Shown here one piece after another: positions 24,800-33,231 of a stretch of 64,000 nucleotides of DNA. The notes beneath the pieces were generated by a model. It was not told where the DNA came from. It did not search any database and saw only the letters and a list, made by a program, of their open reading frames with translations. Each line of letters opens with the position of its first letter. Positions within the stretch are counted from its first letter, which is position 1. This stretch comes from Actinacidiphila yanglinensis. GTDB taxonomy: Bacteria; Actinomycetota; Actinomycetes; Streptomycetales; Streptomycetaceae. Both the position numbers and the translations under genes were made by a program. The stretch covers positions 186,001-250,000 of the forward strand of contig NZ_FNVU01000009.1 in the NCBI RefSeq assembly GCF_900107965.1. Reading direction: 5' to 3'.

Positions 24800-26713
24800 C
24801 TACTCCGACGGCTCGGGGGGCGGGGTGCCCGGGCCCCGCCCGGACAGCACCTCGCCGTACGCCTGCATGAGGTCCGGCAGCCGCAGCGTCGCCAGATCCT
24901 CGCGGGCGGGCGTCGTCGGGTACTCCGACAGCCGCAGGTCCCGGTACGCGCAGCTCTTCTCGTACAGCGTGCGCAGCAGCCGCCCGTTGCCGAGCTCGTC
25001 GACCCAGCCCTGGTCGACGACGTGCCCGCTGATCGCGTGGAGTTCCTCCAGCGCCTCGTCGTCCCAGCCGTCGCCGTTCTCCCCGGCGAGCACCTCGCCG
25101 ATCCGGGTCAGCTCGGCCGGCCGGTAACTGGGGAAGTCCACGCGGGTGGTGAACCGCGAGCTGAGCCCGGGGTTGGCGGCGAGCAGCCGGTCCATTCCCT
25201 CGGGGTAGCCGGCGAGGATGACCACGAGCCGGTCCCGGTTGTCCTCGGCGCGCTTGAGGAGCACCTGGAGCGCCTCGTCGCCGTAGGCGTCCCCTTTGCT
25301 GTACCCGGAGTTGGACAGGGCGTACGCCTCGTCCACGAACAGCACGCCGCCGAGCGCGGAATCGATCAGTTCGTTCGCCTTCACGGCGGTCTGGCCGAGG
25401 AACTCGCCGACCAGGTCGGAGCGTTGGGCCTCCACCAGGTGGTCGCCGCCGAGCAGGCCGAGGGCGTAGAAGACGCGGCCGAGGATGCGGGCCACGGTGG
25501 TCTTGCCGGTGCCGGACGGGCCGGAGAAGACGAAGTGGCGCTTGGGCGGCTGGACCGGCAGGCCCTGGGCCGCGCGCAACCGGGCCATCCGCAACTGTGC
25601 GGACAGCGCCAGCACCTGGCGCTTGACCGGCTCCAGGCCGACCATCCGGTCCAGCGCGGCCAGTGCCTCGGCGAGCAGCACCGGGTCGGAGCCGCCGAGC
25701 GGCAGCCCGGCGGCCCCGGGCGCTCCGGCGGCGGGCGGCTGCGTGGTCCGGTCGCGTACCGCGTCGTCCAGCGGCCCGGTGATCAGCAGCGACTCGTCCA
25801 GCTCGGCGTCGGGGCCCGGCCCGGTGGCCGCGGAGGGGTCGGGCGGGAAGTCGGCGGGGTAGCCGTCGCCGTCGCCGCCCTCGGGCACGGCCTGGCCGCC
25901 GCCTCCGGCGAGCGACACCGCCGCCAGGCCGGTGCCCTCGTCGAGGCCGTCGTCCGACTCGTGGATCGCGGCCAGCCGGGCGGAGGTGTCCATGAAGGCC
26001 GGGTCGACCCGGTGCACGGCGCGGTAGAGCGGCACGGCGGCGGCGCTGCGGCCGGTCCCCTCGTAGGCGCGGGCGAGCCAGTAGCGCAGCTCCTTGCGCT
26101 GCGGCTGCTCGCTGCGGCAGCGCATCAGGGCGGCGGCGAGCAGCGGTTCGGCCTGGCCGCACATCTCCAGCCGGACCCGGGCCATCCCGCCGAACAGCCC
26201 TGCCTCGATGCCGAGTACGGGGTCGCCGAGCAGCGGCTCGGTGTGCCGGACCAGGCGTTCCCAGTCCTTGACGAGGTAGGCGCGGCAGGCGTGCAGGAAG
26301 CGCACCTGCGGGTCGGTGTCGACCGGTGGGCAGTCGGCCAGCGCCCGGTCGAGCTCGGCGACATGGCGGCCGTCCAGCCAGTGCGAGGCGTGCGCGAGCA
26401 GCAGGTCGCGGCTGGTCTCCAGCACCGGCTGCACCCACCAGCCCAGCCAGTACCAGGAGTTGAGGGTGCGGCGATGGGCGGCGCGCTGCTCGCCGAAGCG
26501 GTCCCGGTGGCGGTACATCTGGAGCAGCGCGGTGGAGGTGTCGGCGCGCAGCGCGTGCAGGCCCAGCCAGGCGTCCGCCATTCCCGGGTCCATCCGGACC
26601 GCGGACCTGAACTCCTCCTCGGCGTGGACGTACGCGCCCATCGTGTAGGCGTCCACGCCGCGCAGCCATGCCAGGTCGGCCGGGGCACCCGGACGTTCGG
26701 CGTCGAAGTCCAT
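24800..26713 (-). CDS. EccA/CbxX-like AAA ATPase with N-terminal TPR-like region
   Basis: A 637-residue protein. The N-terminal ~270 residues are a helical TPR-like region with many Trp and Arg (AYVHAEEEFRSAVRMDPGMA). An acidic linker follows (about 280-370). The C-terminal AAA domain has Walker A GPSGTGKTTVARIL, Walker B GGVLFVDEAYAL, and the CbxX/CfqX/SpoVK segment YPEGMDRLLAANPGLSSRF. This is the EccA architecture of type VII secretion, yet no ESX components are nearby. I chose ATG 26713 as the start of the conserved part; the frame is open further upstream. Confidence 0.88.
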   Translation of the reverse strand: MDFDAERPGAPADLAWLRGVDAYTMGAYVHAEEEFRSAVRMDPGMADAWLGLHALRADTSTALLQMYRHRDRFGEQRAAHRRTLNSWYWLGWWVQPVLETSRDLLLAHASHWLDGRHVAELDRALADCPPVDTDPQVRFLHACRAYLVKDWERLVRHTEPLLGDPVLGIEAGLFGGMARVRLEMCGQAEPLLAAALMRCRSEQPQRKELRYWLARAYEGTGRSAAAVPLYRAVHRVDPAFMDTSARLAAIHESDDGLDEGTGLAAVSLAGGGGQAVPEGGDGDGYPADFPPDPSAATGPGPDAELDESLLITGPLDDAVRDRTTQPPAAGAPGAAGLPLGGSDPVLLAEALAALDRMVGLEPVKRQVLALSAQLRMARLRAAQGLPVQPPKRHFVFSGPSGTGKTTVARILGRVFYALGLLGGDHLVEAQRSDLVGEFLGQTAVKANELIDSALGGVLFVDEAYALSNSGYSKGDAYGDEALQVLLKRAEDNRDRLVVILAGYPEGMDRLLAANPGLSSRFTTRVDFPSYRPAELTRIGEVLAGENGDGWDDEALEELHAISGHVVDQGWVDELGNGRLLRTLYEKSCAYRDLRLSEYPTTPAREDLATLRLPDLMQAYGEVLSGRGPGTPPPEPSE

Positions 26714-27228
26714 CAAGTCCCCACCACTCCGTCCCCCCGCCTCGCCGGCACGCGCACCCCAACCCGTGGCCGACGGGCGTGAGTTGAGCAGGCCGCGATG
26801 CCCCCCAGGCACCGCGCCGACCCCTTCGCGCATCGTACCCGCGATGGTCCGATCACCGTAGGGTACCGAGGCAAGCGGGACGTGCGAGGGCGCCGTGGCG
26901 GGGGAGAGGACCCAGCGGTGTCCGTCCGTCACGGTGGGTGATGCGCCGGGGTGCTCCGCGCGGCGGTGAGGGGCGCGCGGGAGCAGAGCAGAGCCCCCGA
27001 TCACGGGGGAACAATCGGGGGCTCCGCGTCTGCTGAGCGGCCGCTTTGCGCCGCTGGTTGAAAACGTAATTGCTAAGGACCCGGCCGGTCAAGCGATCAC
27101 GGGGGACCGTTCCCGACAAGATGGCGATCGGTCGACGATCGCGCGCCGCCGCCCACCGGTCACATCCGATCATCGTCCGAACGGCCGTACGAGGCGGCAG
27201 CAGGCCGCCGCCGGACGGTCACCGTCCG
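26714..27228. other. Intergenic region upstream of the AAA ATPase gene
   Basis: A 515-base gap between two minus-strand genes. It contains a 10-bp hairpin (26992-27023) and an AT-richer block near 27055-27080. The minus strand around 26830-26880 shows TACGAT and TACCCT words that may be -10 elements for the ATPase gene. I see no supported small gene. Confidence 0.4.
26992..27023 (-). terminator. Hairpin downstream of the uridine-kinase-like gene
   Basis: AGCCCCCGAT (26992-27001) pairs perfectly with ATCGGGGGCT (27014-27023) across a 12-base loop. It lies about 200 bases past the minus-strand stop at 27229, so it may end that transcript. Confidence 0.55.
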
Positions 27229-27843
27229 TCACGGACGAGCGGGTTCGTGCCGCCGCTCGCGCGCGGCGGGGCCGGGCGCGAACCGGTAACCGCCGCCCTC
27301 CTCCTGGTGGACCAGCAGGTCGGCGTAGGGGCGGGTGGGGTCGGCGGCGAAGTGGGCGTCCTCCGCGGCCGTCCAGCCGGTCCAGAACCGGGCCAACTCC
27401 GGGCCGTCCCGGCGCAGTCCGCGGCGCCTGGCCTCCGCCGCCGGCACCTCCAGCCACAGCAGCAGCGCGAGGTGCGGCCGGATCGCCGCGCGGCCCGCGC
27501 CCACCCCCTCCAGCACGAGGTACGGCTTCGGGGCGACCGCCCGCTCGCTCGCGAACCGCCGCAACCGCCAGTCGTACACCTGGTGCACCGCGGAGCGGCC
27601 GGCGCCGAGCGGCCCGAGCACCTGCGCGCCAAGCCGGGCCGTCCACCCGAACGGCTCCTCGTGCGTGGCCAGGTCGTCGGTGTGCACCACCTGGGCCCCG
27701 CCCAGCAGTTCCGCCAGTTCCCGGGCGAGCGTGGTCTTGCCCGCGCCCGCGTGCCCGTCCACCGCGATGAGCCGGGTCCGCCCGCACGACGGGGGCAGGC
27801 CGTCCATTCCCGAGGCCACCTCGGCCAGCGTCATGTCCGCCAC
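27229..27843 (-). CDS. Uridine kinase-like P-loop protein
   Basis: A 204-residue P-loop kinase. Walker A is VDGHAGAGKTTLARELAE (about residues 28-45). It is followed by VVHTDDLATHEEPFGWTARL, where the TDD aspartate matches the nucleoside-binding position, and YDWRLRRF. The LVLEGVGAGR segment matches the EG-motif of the uridine kinase/PRK group. It is probably a nucleoside or other small-molecule kinase; the exact substrate is not shown. Divergent from the M24 peptidase gene. Confidence 0.85.
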   Translation of the reverse strand: MADMTLAEVASGMDGLPPSCGRTRLIAVDGHAGAGKTTLARELAELLGGAQVVHTDDLATHEEPFGWTARLGAQVLGPLGAGRSAVHQVYDWRLRRFASERAVAPKPYLVLEGVGAGRAAIRPHLALLLWLEVPAAEARRRGLRRDGPELARFWTGWTAAEDAHFAADPTRPYADLLVHQEEGGGYRFAPGPAARERRHEPARP

Positions 27844-27949
27844 GGCACGACCTTACGACGCCGGGCGCCCGCAGGGGCCGACGGCACCGCGGGTGCCCGG
27901 TGGGGGCGACCTCCCGGCGCTGCGCGGGGGAGCCGTCTACCGTAGGGGC

Positions 27950-29089
27950 GTGAGCGAATCCACCGGCACGACCGGCGCAGCCGAACTCTTCCCGCCCGAG
28001 CGGCTGGCCCGGGCCCGGCGGGCCGCGGAGGACGCCGGGCTCGACGCGCTCCTGGTGTCGCCCGGCGCCGACCTGCGCTACCTGACGGGCTATCAGGCGC
28101 TGCCGCTGGAGCGGCTGACCTGCCTGGTGGTCCCGGCGGCCGCGGATCCCTTCCTCGTGGTGCCCGCGCTGGAGAAGGCCGCGGCCGAAGCCTCCCCGGC
28201 CGGGGCCCTCGGGGTGGAGATCGTGGGCTTCGGCGAGACCGACGACGCGTACGCCCTGATCGCCCGGCGCCTGCCGCCGCACGTCACCCTGTTCTCGGTC
28301 GACAACCAGATGTGGGCCGAGAAGCTGCTCGCCTTCCAGGCCGCGCTGCCCGCCGCCCAGGCCGGGCTGGCCGGGGACGTGCTGTCGGTGCTGCGGATGC
28401 GCAAGAGCCCGGCCGAGGTGGAGGCGCTGCGCCGGGCCGGCGCCGCCATCGACCGGGTGCACCGCAGGATGGGCGAGTGGCTGCGGCCGGGCCGCACCGA
28501 GCGGGAGATCGCCCGGGACATCGCCGACGCCATCCTCGCGGCCGGGCACGCCACCGTCGACTTCGTCATCGTCGGGTCCGGTCCCAACGGCGCCAGCCCG
28601 CACCACGAGGTCTCCGACCGGGTGGTGAAGGCCGGTGACCCGGTGGTCGTCGACATCGGCGGCACCACCCCCGAGGGCTACTGCTCGGACTCCACCCGCA
28701 CCTACGCCGTCGGCGAACCACCGGCCGCGTTCCGCGAGTTGTACGAGGTGCTGCGTGTCGCGCAGGGGGCGCAGACCGACGCGGTACGTCCCGGAATCAC
28801 CGCGGAGGAACTGGACGCCGTGGGCCGCGACCGGATCGCCGCGGCGGGGTACGGGGAGCACTTCATCCACCGCACCGGCCACGGCATCGGGCTGGAGACG
28901 CACGAGGAGCCGTACATCGTGTCCGGCAGCGCCCGCCCGCTGGAGCCGGGCATGGCGTTCTCGGTGGAGCCGGGAATCTACCTGCCCGGCAGGTTCGGCG
29001 CGCGCATCGAGGACATCGCGGTGTGCACCGAGGACGGCGGCGAGCGGCTGAATCTGACGGGGCGCGACCTCGTGGTGCTTCCCGCCTGA
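27950..29089 (+). CDS. M24 family metallopeptidase (Xaa-Pro peptidase)
   Basis: A 379-residue creatinase-fold protein. The N-terminal domain (about 1-145) has LDALLVSPGADLRYLTGYQA. The catalytic pita-bread domain carries the metal ligands: Asp in VVVDIGGTTPEGYCSDSTRT, His in IHRTGHGIGLETHEEP, and Glu in FSVEPGIYLPGRFGARIEDI. The start GTG 27950 gives the family length. No signal peptide, so cytoplasmic dipeptide or proline-peptide turnover. Divergent from the kinase-like gene. Confidence 0.93.
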   Translation: MSESTGTTGAAELFPPERLARARRAAEDAGLDALLVSPGADLRYLTGYQALPLERLTCLVVPAAADPFLVVPALEKAAAEASPAGALGVEIVGFGETDDAYALIARRLPPHVTLFSVDNQMWAEKLLAFQAALPAAQAGLAGDVLSVLRMRKSPAEVEALRRAGAAIDRVHRRMGEWLRPGRTEREIARDIADAILAAGHATVDFVIVGSGPNGASPHHEVSDRVVKAGDPVVVDIGGTTPEGYCSDSTRTYAVGEPPAAFRELYEVLRVAQGAQTDAVRPGITAEELDAVGRDRIAAAGYGEHFIHRTGHGIGLETHEEPYIVSGSARPLEPGMAFSVEPGIYLPGRFGARIEDIAVCTEDGGERLNLTGRDLVVLPA

Positions 29090-29094
29090 CCGCC

Positions 29095-29110
29095 AGTGGT
29101 GTAGACCAAT
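29095..29110. promoter_or_regulatory. DasR-like site (dre) upstream of the C39-family peptidase
   Basis: AGTGGTGTAGACCAAT fits the known dre palindrome AGTGGTCTAGACCACT at 13 of 16 positions. It lies 139 bases upstream of the peptidase ATG. DasR is the GlcNAc-responsive GntR regulator of chitin use. Confidence 0.6.
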
Positions 29111-29248
29111 ATTGATCCTGCTGGGAACACATCACCCCTGGTGGAAAGGCCAGGTGAGCGGCAATAGTGGTCGACACCCGCCGTGCCCGAGTCAGGCCCG
29201 GTCGGGCCATCTCCCGTTCACGTCGAGGGGAACCGAGGTACCACCCAC

Positions 29249-30673
29249 ATGACCAGAAACGCGCCCCGACGGGCCGTGCTGACCGCAGCGCTCGCCGCCG
29301 CTGCCGCCGTCGCCGCCTCGAACGCGCAGACCGCCTCCGCCGCCCCGGCCACCGCCCCGGCCGGCACCGGCGCCGCCGGGCTGCCCGCGAAGAGCGGCGG
29401 CAAGGGCGGCACCCCCGCGGTCGACCCCGCACCGGTCGACTACCACGGCTGGAGCACCTACCCCGACTGGCTGTTCGGCGAGCACAAGGGCACCCTCCCG
29501 GTGCCCGGGTCGCGTCCCGGCGTGCGGATCGCCCGCCCGGTCGGCACGCTGGACTACACGGACCCGCACACCGGCACCACCGCCACGTACGAGTACGCCT
29601 CCTGGACCTCGCCCGTGCGCAAGCCCCCGTACCCGGCCACCGAGCTGGTGTCGTCGTGGAACGCGCAGACCCCCGCGGGCACCTGGATCCAGGTCGAGCT
29701 GCTGGGCACCTACACCGACGGCACCGCCACGCCCGCTTACGTGATGGGCCGTTGGACCTCGGGCGACGGCGACGAGGACATCCGCCGCACCTCCGTCGAC
29801 GACCAGGGCGACGACACCAGCAGCATCTACACCGACACCTTCGCCGTCGACGACCCCAGCGCGGGCAAGCTGCTGGCCTCCTACCGGCTGCGGGTCACCC
29901 TCTACCGCAAGCCCGGCAGCAAGGACACCCCGACCGTGTGGCGGGTCGGTGCGTTCGCCTCCAACGTCCCGGACCGCTTCACCGTCCCCGCGTCGGTGTA
30001 CAGCCTGGACGGCGCCGTCGAACTGTCGGTGCCGCGCTACTCGCAGGACATCCACAAGGGCCAGTACCCGCAGTACGACAACGGCGGCGAGGCGTGGTGC
30101 AGCCCCACCTCGTCCACCATGTGCATCGAGTACTGGGGCCGCGGTCCGACCGCCGCCGCCATGGCCTGGGTGGACCCGTCCTACGCCGACCCGCAGGTCG
30201 ACCAGGGCGCCCGCTACACGTACGACTACCAGTACGAGGGCTGCGGCAACTGGCCGTTCAACGCGGCCTACGCGGCCACCTACAAGGACCTCCAGGGCGT
30301 CGTCACCCAGCTCCGCTCGCTCAACGACGCGGAGCGCCTGGTGAAGGCCGGAATCCCGGTGATAACGTCCCAGTCCTTCCTGGCCAGCGAGCTGGACGGG
30401 TCGAACTACAGCACCTCGGGCCACCTGATGTGCATGGTCGGCTTCACCGCCGAGGGCGACGTCGTCATGAACGACCCGGCCAGCTCCGACGACGACGCGG
30501 TGCGCAACGTCTACAAGCGCGCCCAGTTCGAGACGGTCTGGCTGCGCACGAAGCGGATCCTCGCCAGCGGTTCGACCGGCTCCGGATCCGGCGGCGTGGT
30601 GTACCTGTACTTCCCGGCGAAGCCGAGCCCGGGCCAGCGCCGCGCGCTCGCCTCCGTCGGCGTGGCGGTCTGA
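29249..30673 (+). CDS. Secreted peptidase C39 family protein
   Basis: A 474-residue protein. The N-terminus has a signal peptide with paired Arg (NAPRRAVLTAALAAAAAVA), cut near ASA; Tat export is possible. The middle is a beta-rich domain (about 80-260). The C-terminal papain-like domain has Cys in GGEAWCSPTSSTM, His in GHLMCMVGFTAEGD and Asp/Asn in VVMNDPASSDD, the C39 catalytic set. It is exported, and its DasR-like site and position before a chitinase suggest it is made during chitin or cell-wall recycling. Substrate unknown. Confidence 0.87.
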   Translation: MTRNAPRRAVLTAALAAAAAVAASNAQTASAAPATAPAGTGAAGLPAKSGGKGGTPAVDPAPVDYHGWSTYPDWLFGEHKGTLPVPGSRPGVRIARPVGTLDYTDPHTGTTATYEYASWTSPVRKPPYPATELVSSWNAQTPAGTWIQVELLGTYTDGTATPAYVMGRWTSGDGDEDIRRTSVDDQGDDTSSIYTDTFAVDDPSAGKLLASYRLRVTLYRKPGSKDTPTVWRVGAFASNVPDRFTVPASVYSLDGAVELSVPRYSQDIHKGQYPQYDNGGEAWCSPTSSTMCIEYWGRGPTAAAMAWVDPSYADPQVDQGARYTYDYQYEGCGNWPFNAAYAATYKDLQGVVTQLRSLNDAERLVKAGIPVITSQSFLASELDGSNYSTSGHLMCMVGFTAEGDVVMNDPASSDDDAVRNVYKRAQFETVWLRTKRILASGSTGSGSGGVVYLYFPAKPSPGQRRALASVGVAV

Positions 30674-30696
30674 CCTCCGCCCGACCGCGCGCCGTC

Positions 30697-30737
30697 ACGG
30701 GCCCGGCCCCCGCACTTCGTGCGGGGGCCGGGCCCGT
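30697..30737 (+). terminator. Strong hairpin terminator
   Basis: A perfect 19-bp stem: ACGGGCCCGGCCCCCGCAC (30697-30715) with its complement at 30719-30737, loop TTC. It ends the peptidase transcript before the chitinase promoter. Confidence 0.9.
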
Positions 30738-30762
30738 TCGCGTGCCGTGCGCCCAACGGTCT

Positions 30763-30808
30763 AGTGGTAGAGACCAATTTGTGGGTTGACCCAAAGGTCT
30801 GGACCAAA
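30763..30808 (+). promoter_or_regulatory. Tandem DasR-like sites of the chitinase promoter
   Basis: AGTGGTAGAGACCAAT (30763-30778) and an AGGTCTGGACCA core (30795-30806) both resemble the dre core TGGTCTAGACCA. They form the paired ~12-base direct repeats described for Streptomyces chitinase promoters. They lie 65-108 bases before the chitinase start, with a TTGACC word between them. Confidence 0.75.
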
Positions 30809-30870
30809 CTATTGACGTGTTCCGATCATCGCAGGACTCTGCTGCCACGTTCCCCCACAGGAGGTCCGAC

Positions 30871-32112
30871 GTGAACCGTCTCAAAGCCCTCGGCACGGGC
30901 GTGGCCGCCGCCGCCCTCGCCGTCGCCGGGCTGGGCACCGCCGCCGCCCTCGGCACCGGTCAGGCCAACGGCGCCGAACCCGCGGCGAGCGCGCTCAGCA
31001 GCAACTGGTACGCGGCGGCGCCCTATCTGATGCCGCTGGACAACAACCCGCCGGACGCCACCGCCATCATGGACGCCACCGGGCTCAAGGCGTTCCAGCT
31101 CGCCTTCATCCTCGCCCCCAACGGCGGCGGGTGCAGCCCGACATGGGGCGGCACCAGCGCGGTCTCCTCGGACACCTCGGTCGCGGGCACCATCGCCGCG
31201 ATCCGCGCCAAGGGCGGCGACGTCTCGGTGTCCATCGGCGGCTACGGCGGCACCAAGCTCGGCCAGGCCTGCTCCGACGCGGCCTCCACCGCCGCGGCGT
31301 ACCAGCAGGTCGTCACCAAGTACCAGCTCAAGGCGATCGACTTCGACCTGGAGGAGCCGGAGTACGAGAACACCGCGGCCGTCGCCAACGAACTCGGCGC
31401 CGCCAAGATCCTCCAGCAGAACAACCCCGGCATCTACATCTCGGTCACCACCGCGGGCACCGCGGCCGGCACCGGCTGGTTCGGCCAGCAGATGCTCGAC
31501 GAGGCCAAGTCGATCGGCTTCACCCCGAACAACTTCTCCATCATGCCCTTCGACGGCGGCTTCAACGGCGCCGCCTCCCAGACCGCCGCGCTGACCGCGT
31601 TCAACGGCCTGCTCCAGACCACCTTCGGCTGGGACGCCGCCACCGCCTACGCGCACGAGGGCTTCTCCGGCATGAACGGCCGCAGTGACTCCGGCGAGTA
31701 CTTCTACCAGGCGGACTTCCAGACCGTGCTGGACTACGCCACCAGTCACGGCATGGGCCGCTTCACCTTCTGGTCGCTCAACCGCGACCGCCAGTGCAGC
31801 CCGCCGGACAACAACGGCACCACCTCCGGCACCTGCAGCTCGGTGACGCAGGGCGCCTGGGACTTCGCCAAGTACTCCGTGGAGTTCGCCGGCGCCACCC
31901 CGCCCAGCTCCCCGCCCACCACACCTCCGACCTCGCCCCCGACCGGCAGCGGATGCGCGAGCGTGCCCGCCTGGAGCGCCTCCGCCGTCTACACCGGCGG
32001 CAACGAGGTCTCCTACAACGGCCACAAGTGGCTGGCCCAGTGGTGGACCACGAACGAGCAGCCCGGCACCACCGGCGAGTGGGGGGTGTGGAAGGACGAG
32101 GGGGCCTGTTGA
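30871..32112 (+). CDS. chiD: Secreted GH18 chitinase with C-terminal chitin-binding module (ChiD-like)
   Basis: A 413-residue exoenzyme. Signal peptide about residues 1-35 (basic start, Ala/Leu core). The GH18 barrel (about 40-345) has SIGGYGG and the catalytic strand AIDFDLEEPEY; Glu at the end of DFDLE is the acid/base. The first Asp of the classical DxxDxDxE is Lys here. A Pro/Thr/Ser linker precedes a CBM5/12 module (WSASAVYTGGNEVSYNGHKW, AQWWTTNEQPG). GTG 30871 has AGGAGG 7 bases upstream. Regulation by DasR is implied by the two dre-like repeats. Confidence 0.93.
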   Translation: MNRLKALGTGVAAAALAVAGLGTAAALGTGQANGAEPAASALSSNWYAAAPYLMPLDNNPPDATAIMDATGLKAFQLAFILAPNGGGCSPTWGGTSAVSSDTSVAGTIAAIRAKGGDVSVSIGGYGGTKLGQACSDAASTAAAYQQVVTKYQLKAIDFDLEEPEYENTAAVANELGAAKILQQNNPGIYISVTTAGTAAGTGWFGQQMLDEAKSIGFTPNNFSIMPFDGGFNGAASQTAALTAFNGLLQTTFGWDAATAYAHEGFSGMNGRSDSGEYFYQADFQTVLDYATSHGMGRFTFWSLNRDRQCSPPDNNGTTSGTCSSVTQGAWDFAKYSVEFAGATPPSSPPTTPPTSPPTGSGCASVPAWSASAVYTGGNEVSYNGHKWLAQWWTTNEQPGTTGEWGVWKDEGAC

Positions 32113-32412
32113 TCCGCTCGGAAGGTCAACCACCCTTGCGGAACCACTGATCCGATCAATTCCGCACGCTAAGGTCGGGCCCGCGGTGTAATTGCACCGC
32201 GGGCCCTTCCGCGCGAGTGCGCGTCTCCGCACGTGCGCGTTTTCGCATATGCACATGCCGGTGGTTGCTGACCAAAACGGACCACGCATTTCCGGTGATG
32301 TGCTTCACTCCGAACAAGTGATCAGTAACCTCGTTCGAGCACCCGGGAGTCCGACCGCTCCGGCCCCGCCCGCCTGCCGCGCCCCCCTCCCCCGACCCTG
32401 GAGATTCCGACC
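32113..32412. other. Intergenic region between chitinase and methyltransferase genes
   Basis: This 300-base gap holds the chitinase terminator. The rest (32210-32400) includes alternating CGCACGTGCGCGTTTTCGCATATGCAC-like purine/pyrimidine runs and an AT-richer stretch near 32285-32330 that may carry the promoter for the methyltransferase gene. I see no coding frame. Confidence 0.4.
32177..32206 (+). terminator. Hairpin terminator after the chitinase
   Basis: A perfect 12-bp stem: GGGCCCGCGGTG (32177-32188) with CACCGCGGGCCC (32195-32206), loop TAATTG, then TTCC. Confidence 0.9.
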
Positions 32413-33231
32413 GTGACCGAGCGACCCTCCTGGGCCCCGCAGAACATCGACATCAACGTGCCGAGCGTGTCCCGGATCTACGACTACTACCTGGGCGGCT
32501 CGCACAATTTCGAGGTCGACCGGGAAGCGGCCCGGGTCACGATGAAGGTCCTGCCCGGCATGCCCAAGCTCGGCCAGGCCAACCGCGCCGTGATGCGGCG
32601 CGCGATCGGGTTCGCGGTCGATCAGGGCATCACCCAGTTCCTGGACATCGGCTCCGGCATCCCTACGTTCGGCAACGTGCACGAGGTCGCCCAGGCCGCC
32701 CGCCCCGGCGCCCGCGTCGTCTACGTCGACAACGACCCGGTCGCCGTCACGCACAGCCGCGCGGTCCTGGAGGGCAACCCCGACGCGGCGATCGCAGCCG
32801 CCGACCTGCGCGACCCGCAGGCGATCCTGGACGCGCCCGAGACCAGGCGGCTGCTCGACCTGGACCGGCCGGTCGCGCTGATGCTCGTCGCCGTCCTGCA
32901 CTTCCTCACCGACGCCGACCGCCCGGCCGAGCTGATCGCCACCCTGCGCGACGCCCTCGCCCCCGGCAGCGTCCTGGTCGTGACGCACGCCACCCCGGCC
33001 CAGGCGACGGACCACTCCGCGGCGCAGCGCGACATCGTGACGATGTACCAGCGCACCACCAGCCCGCTGGTGCACCGCACCGCCGAGCAACTCGCCCCGT
33101 TCTTCGACGGGTTCGAGATCGTCGAACCGGGCATCGTCCCCCTGCCGTACTGGCGGCCGGAGACCCCGCCCGCCGCCGACGACGACCCCGTGGTGATGCT
33201 CGGGCTCGCCGGTGTCGGGTTGAAGGCGTGA
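32413..33231 (+). CDS. DUF574 family SAM-dependent methyltransferase
   Basis: A 272-residue protein of the large actinobacterial DUF574 (Methyltransf_19) family. It has the N-terminal signature IDINVPSVSRIYDYYLGGSH, the SAM-binding FLDIGSGIPTFGNVHE and RVVYVDNDPVAV, and the LVAVLHFLTDAD region. Family members occur in many copies per Streptomyces genome; substrates are mostly unknown. GTG 32413 follows a short spacer with GGAGATT. The stop overlaps the start of the GGDEF-EAL gene (GTGA), so the two are co-translated. Confidence 0.9.
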   Translation: MTERPSWAPQNIDINVPSVSRIYDYYLGGSHNFEVDREAARVTMKVLPGMPKLGQANRAVMRRAIGFAVDQGITQFLDIGSGIPTFGNVHEVAQAARPGARVVYVDNDPVAVTHSRAVLEGNPDAAIAAADLRDPQAILDAPETRRLLDLDRPVALMLVAVLHFLTDADRPAELIATLRDALAPGSVLVVTHATPAQATDHSAAQRDIVTMYQRTTSPLVHRTAEQLAPFFDGFEIVEPGIVPLPYWRPETPPAADDDPVVMLGLAGVGLKA

